Assembly: GCA_030830945.1 (NCBI GenBank)
Contig: JAURLY010000227.1
Coordinates: forward strand, 1-8,737
Length of the DNA stretch: 8,737 nucleotides
Source: Gammaproteobacteria bacterium
GTDB lineage: Bacteria > Pseudomonadota > Gammaproteobacteria > Pseudomonadales > GM7GCV1
Reading direction: 5' to 3'
The translations under genes were made by a program, and so were the position numbers. Shown here piece after piece: positions 6,907 to 8,737 of this stretch. The stretch's first letter is position 1. Every line of letters begins with the position of its first letter. The notes beneath the pieces were generated by a model. That model did no database searches. It saw only the letters and a list, made by a program, of their open reading frames with translations, and had not been told where the DNA came from.

Positions 6907-6925
6907 AAGAATCGTTCTCATTTCC
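6907..6925 (-). promoter_or_regulatory. Weak Fur-like site upstream of the bfr promoter
   Basis: On the - strand GGAAATGAGAACGATTCTT matches 12 of 19 Fur-consensus positions. It lies about 20 bp upstream of the candidate -35 of bfr, so if bound it would be placed for activation or anti-repression rather than simple promoter blocking. Tentative. Confidence 0.3.
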
Positions 6926-6945
6926 TTTTAAATCAATAACTTAAG

Positions 6946-6974
6946 TTGAAATATCCAGCTTGTAAGAGCATACT
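6946..6974 (+). promoter_or_regulatory. Candidate sigma70 promoter of bfr
   Basis: TTGAAA (6946-6951) and CATACT (6969-6974) are 17 nt apart. The -35 is good and the -10 moderate. A start near 6981 would give a leader of about 35 nt. A promoter is required here because a terminator precedes. Confidence 0.5.
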
Positions 6975-7003
6975 CCCGCCCACAGCCTATGTACTAAAAA
7001 AAC

Positions 7004-7008
7004 GGGAG
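7004..7008 (+). promoter_or_regulatory. Shine-Dalgarno of bfr, with a complementary upstream arm
   Basis: GGGAG is 7 nt from the bfr ATG at 7016. CGGGAG (7003-7008) is the exact inverse complement of CTCCCG at 6973-6978, so a longer transcript could fold over its own ribosome-binding site. Confidence 0.6.
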
Positions 7009-7015
7009 ACAACGA

Positions 7016-7495
7016 ATGAAAGGTGATGCCAAGGTTATTGAGTTTTTAAACAAGGCCCTGGGAAATGAACTGGTGGCGATTAACCAGTATTTTCTGCATG
7101 CCCGTATGTACAAGGATTGGGGATTAAAGAACCTTGCAGATCATGAATACCATGAATCGATCGACGAGATGAAACATGCGGATCACCTGATTGAACGCAT
7201 CTTATTTCTGGAAGGCCTCCCCAATTTACAAGATCTCGGTAAGCTGCGTATTGGCGAAGATGTAAAGGAAATGCTGGAGTGCGATTTGGCTTTGGAGATG
7301 GATGCAATTCCTGATCTCAAAGATGCCATTAAATACGCCGAAGAAGTGCGTGATTACGTCAGTCGCGATATTTTTGATGCCATTCTGGAAGACGAAGAAG
7401 AGCATGTGGACTGGCTGGAGACCCAGCTGGGCCTGATCGAGAAGATGGGTATTGAAAACTTTATTCAAGCCCAGGTTGTTGAGGAAGCAGACTAA
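7016..7495 (+). CDS. bfr: Bacterioferritin (haem-binding ferritin subunit)
   Basis: Subunit of the 24-mer iron-storage shell that oxidises Fe2+ and stores it as a ferric mineral in the cytosol. The 159-residue product begins MKGDAKVIEFLNKALGNELV and is very close to E. coli Bfr throughout. All ferroxidase ligands are present: Glu18, Glu51, His54, Glu94, Glu127 and His130, in HESIDEMKHADHLIERI and ILEDEEEHVDW. Met52, the haem ligand shared between two subunits, is kept, so this is the haem-type (catalytic plus haem-binding) form. Start is supported by the Shine-Dalgarno GGGAG. It is separated from its partner bfd by 202 bp containing a terminator and its own promoter candidate. Confidence 0.97.
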   Translation: MKGDAKVIEFLNKALGNELVAINQYFLHARMYKDWGLKNLADHEYHESIDEMKHADHLIERILFLEGLPNLQDLGKLRIGEDVKEMLECDLALEMDAIPDLKDAIKYAEEVRDYVSRDIFDAILEDEEEHVDWLETQLGLIEKMGIENFIQAQVVEEAD

Positions 7496-7534
7496 AACGC
7501 TCTCGTTTTCTTGGGGGAGGGGCTCACTCTCCCC
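7494..7534 (+). terminator. Hairpins after bfr, weak terminator candidate
   Basis: Two adjacent inverted repeats lie at the bfr end: AAAACG/CGTTTT (7494-7499/7504-7509, 4-nt loop) and GGGGAG/CTCCCC (7514-7519/7529-7534, 9-nt loop). The second stem is GC-rich but no T run follows, so termination would be inefficient or Rho-assisted, and bfr-uvrC read-through is possible. The remaining spacer to 7591 shows no convincing uvrC promoter. Confidence 0.35.
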
Positions 7535-7591
7535 GGTATTGCCTTGCTTAAACCGCTAAAATAACTTCTGTTTAAATCAGAGCTATTTGTT

Positions 7592-8737
7592 TTGGCCTTC
7601 GACTACAAACCCTTTTTAAAATCACTGACGGATCTTCCCGGCGTCTACCAGATGTATGACGAAGAGGAAAAGATTCTCTATGTGGGCAAGGCCAAAAACC
7701 TGAAAAAGCGGGTAAGCAGCTATTTCAGCACCAGGCCGCAAACGCCAAAAACACAGGCCCTGGTCTCACGAATTGCCAGTATTGAAGTCACGGTTACGCC
7801 TACTGAGGCCGCTGCACTTATTCTTGAACAAAACCTGATTAAGCAACAGCGCCCTACCTACAACGTTCTGCTGCGCGATGATAAATCCTACCCCTATATA
7901 TTCGTCTCCGATCAGGAGTGGCCGCGACTGGCATTTCATCGAGGAGCCAAGAAAAGCAAAGGCCAATATTTTGGCCCATTTCCAAATGCACAAGCCAGCA
8001 GGGAGACGCTTTCCATGTTGCAAAAAGTCTTTCGAGTGCGTCAGTGCGAGGACAGCTTTTTTCGCAATCGCTCCCGGCCTTGCCTGCAATACCAAATTGA
8101 GCGATGTACCGCGCCATGTGTAGGGCTTGTCGATCGAGACAGCTACCAAAAAGACATACAGCATTCGGTGGATTTGCTTAAAGGTCAGAATGAAAAGATT
8201 TCTACGGAATTGATAGATGCCATGAACCTGGCATCTGAAAACCTCGATTTTGAAGGCGCCGCACGCTACCGAGACCAGATCAATATGATCCGGCAGATTC
8301 AGGCCGAGCAAGCCATTGAAAAAGGTAATGGCAACCTGGACGTAGTTAGTGCCGCCATTGATGGTGATGAGGCGTGTGTCCACATGCTCTATGTACGCCA
8401 GGGCCGCATTATCGGCAGTCGCAGCTTTTTTCCGACGATGCAATTGGAAGAAACGGTGTCGCAATTCATGGGCGCGTTTCTGGCGCAGCACTATATAACG
8501 GGCCCGGAGGCACGAGTGCCAGGTGAGATTTTGGTGAGTGAGCTCCCCGAAGACTCGACCACGTTGGAACAGGCGCTCAAAGAGCACAGTGATCGCAAGG
8601 TAGCCATTCGCAAGCCTGCCAGAGGACGAGGGGTCGACTGGTTGCGGATTGCCGGGCAGGCATCTGAGCAAAACCTGATAGGGCGTAAAGCCAGCAAGAA
8701 AAGCTATCAAAAACGCTTGGCAAACCTTTCGGAAGCC
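7592..8737 (+). CDS. uvrC: UvrABC excinuclease subunit C (3' end cut by window)
   Basis: Makes the two incisions around a DNA lesion after UvrA/UvrB loading in nucleotide excision repair. The frame is open from TTG at 7592 to the window end (382 codons, roughly 60% of a normal ~610-residue protein). The TTG start is inferred: it gives MAFDYKPFLKSLTDLPGVYQMYD, where UvrC proteins begin, and no ATG or GTG fits. The GIY-YIG nuclease domain (~12-95) shows GVY (17-19), YVG (30-32), Arg40 and Glu79. Cys152, Cys164, Cys172 and Cys176 correspond to the iron-sulfur-cluster cysteines of E. coli UvrC with a constant offset of two. A UVR (UvrB-interacting) motif lies at ~204-239, and the RNase H-like half begins near VVSAAIDGDEACV. 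The ribosome-binding site is weak (CAGAG, ~7578). Confidence 0.96.
   Translation, partial: MAFDYKPFLKSLTDLPGVYQMYDEEEKILYVGKAKNLKKRVSSYFSTRPQTPKTQALVSRIASIEVTVTPTEAAALILEQNLIKQQRPTYNVLLRDDKSYPYIFVSDQEWPRLAFHRGAKKSKGQYFGPFPNAQASRETLSMLQKVFRVRQCEDSFFRNRSRPCLQYQIERCTAPCVGLVDRDSYQKDIQHSVDLLKGQNEKISTELIDAMNLASENLDFEGAARYRDQINMIRQIQAEQAIEKGNGNLDVVSAAIDGDEACVHMLYVRQGRIIGSRSFFPTMQLEETVSQFMGAFLAQHYITGPEARVPGEILVSELPEDSTTLEQALKEHSDRKVAIRKPARGRGVDWLRIAGQASEQNLIGRKASKKSYQKRLANLSEA

Noticed and set aside
7766..8710. 314-codon open frame on the - strand
   Set aside because: It lies wholly antisense to uvrC, whose translated motifs are unmistakable; the product shows no recognisable domain and looks like a shadow of codon bias.

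Overview
The window reads as an ordinary chromosomal segment of a gammaproteobacterium. The gene order comEC – exbB – exbD – lpxK – kdsB – low-molecular-weight phosphatase – murB is the one I know from Pseudomonas, and moderate base composition together with Bfd/Bfr and UvrC of the E. coli type fit a Pseudomonas/Cellvibrio-like marine or soil relative. The genus is inference. All ten genes lie on the + strand. The first (comEC) and last (uvrC) are cut by the window edges.

Region 1 (1-6500) is a tightly packed cell-envelope cluster. It holds a ComEC-type DNA-uptake channel, an ExbB/ExbD proton-driven energiser pair, the lipid A 4'-kinase LpxK, the CMP-Kdo synthetase KdsB, a low-molecular-weight protein tyrosine phosphatase and MurB of peptidoglycan synthesis. 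Gaps are short (24-57 bp) or are overlaps (exbB/exbD share 4 bp), so most of the block is probably co-transcribed. LpxK and KdsB act at adjacent steps of lipid A/Kdo assembly: LpxK makes lipid IVA and KdsB supplies the activated Kdo then attached to it. The small Trm112/YcaR-type gene that commonly separates lpxK and kdsB is missing. A 36-nt gap-spanning micro-ORF of 11 codons sits there instead.

Region 2 (6501-7495) is an iron-storage module. bfd (bacterioferritin-associated ferredoxin) is preceded by a sigma70-like promoter whose -10 element is covered by a strong Fur-box match. A hairpin/U-tract terminator follows, then bfr (haem-type bacterioferritin) with its own promoter candidate and a strong ribosome-binding site. 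The layout implies opposite iron control of two cooperating genes: bfd for iron release when iron is scarce, bfr for storage.

Region 3 (7496-8737) is a 96-bp spacer with a weak hairpin, then the first ~382 codons of uvrC (nucleotide excision repair), starting at TTG.

No gene-free stretch exceeds 300 bp; the longest is 202 bp between bfd and bfr. I see no tRNA, rRNA, insertion sequence, prophage or CRISPR. I found no clearly new biological system; the most interesting material is the regulatory DNA around bfd/bfr and the lpxK-kdsB junction.
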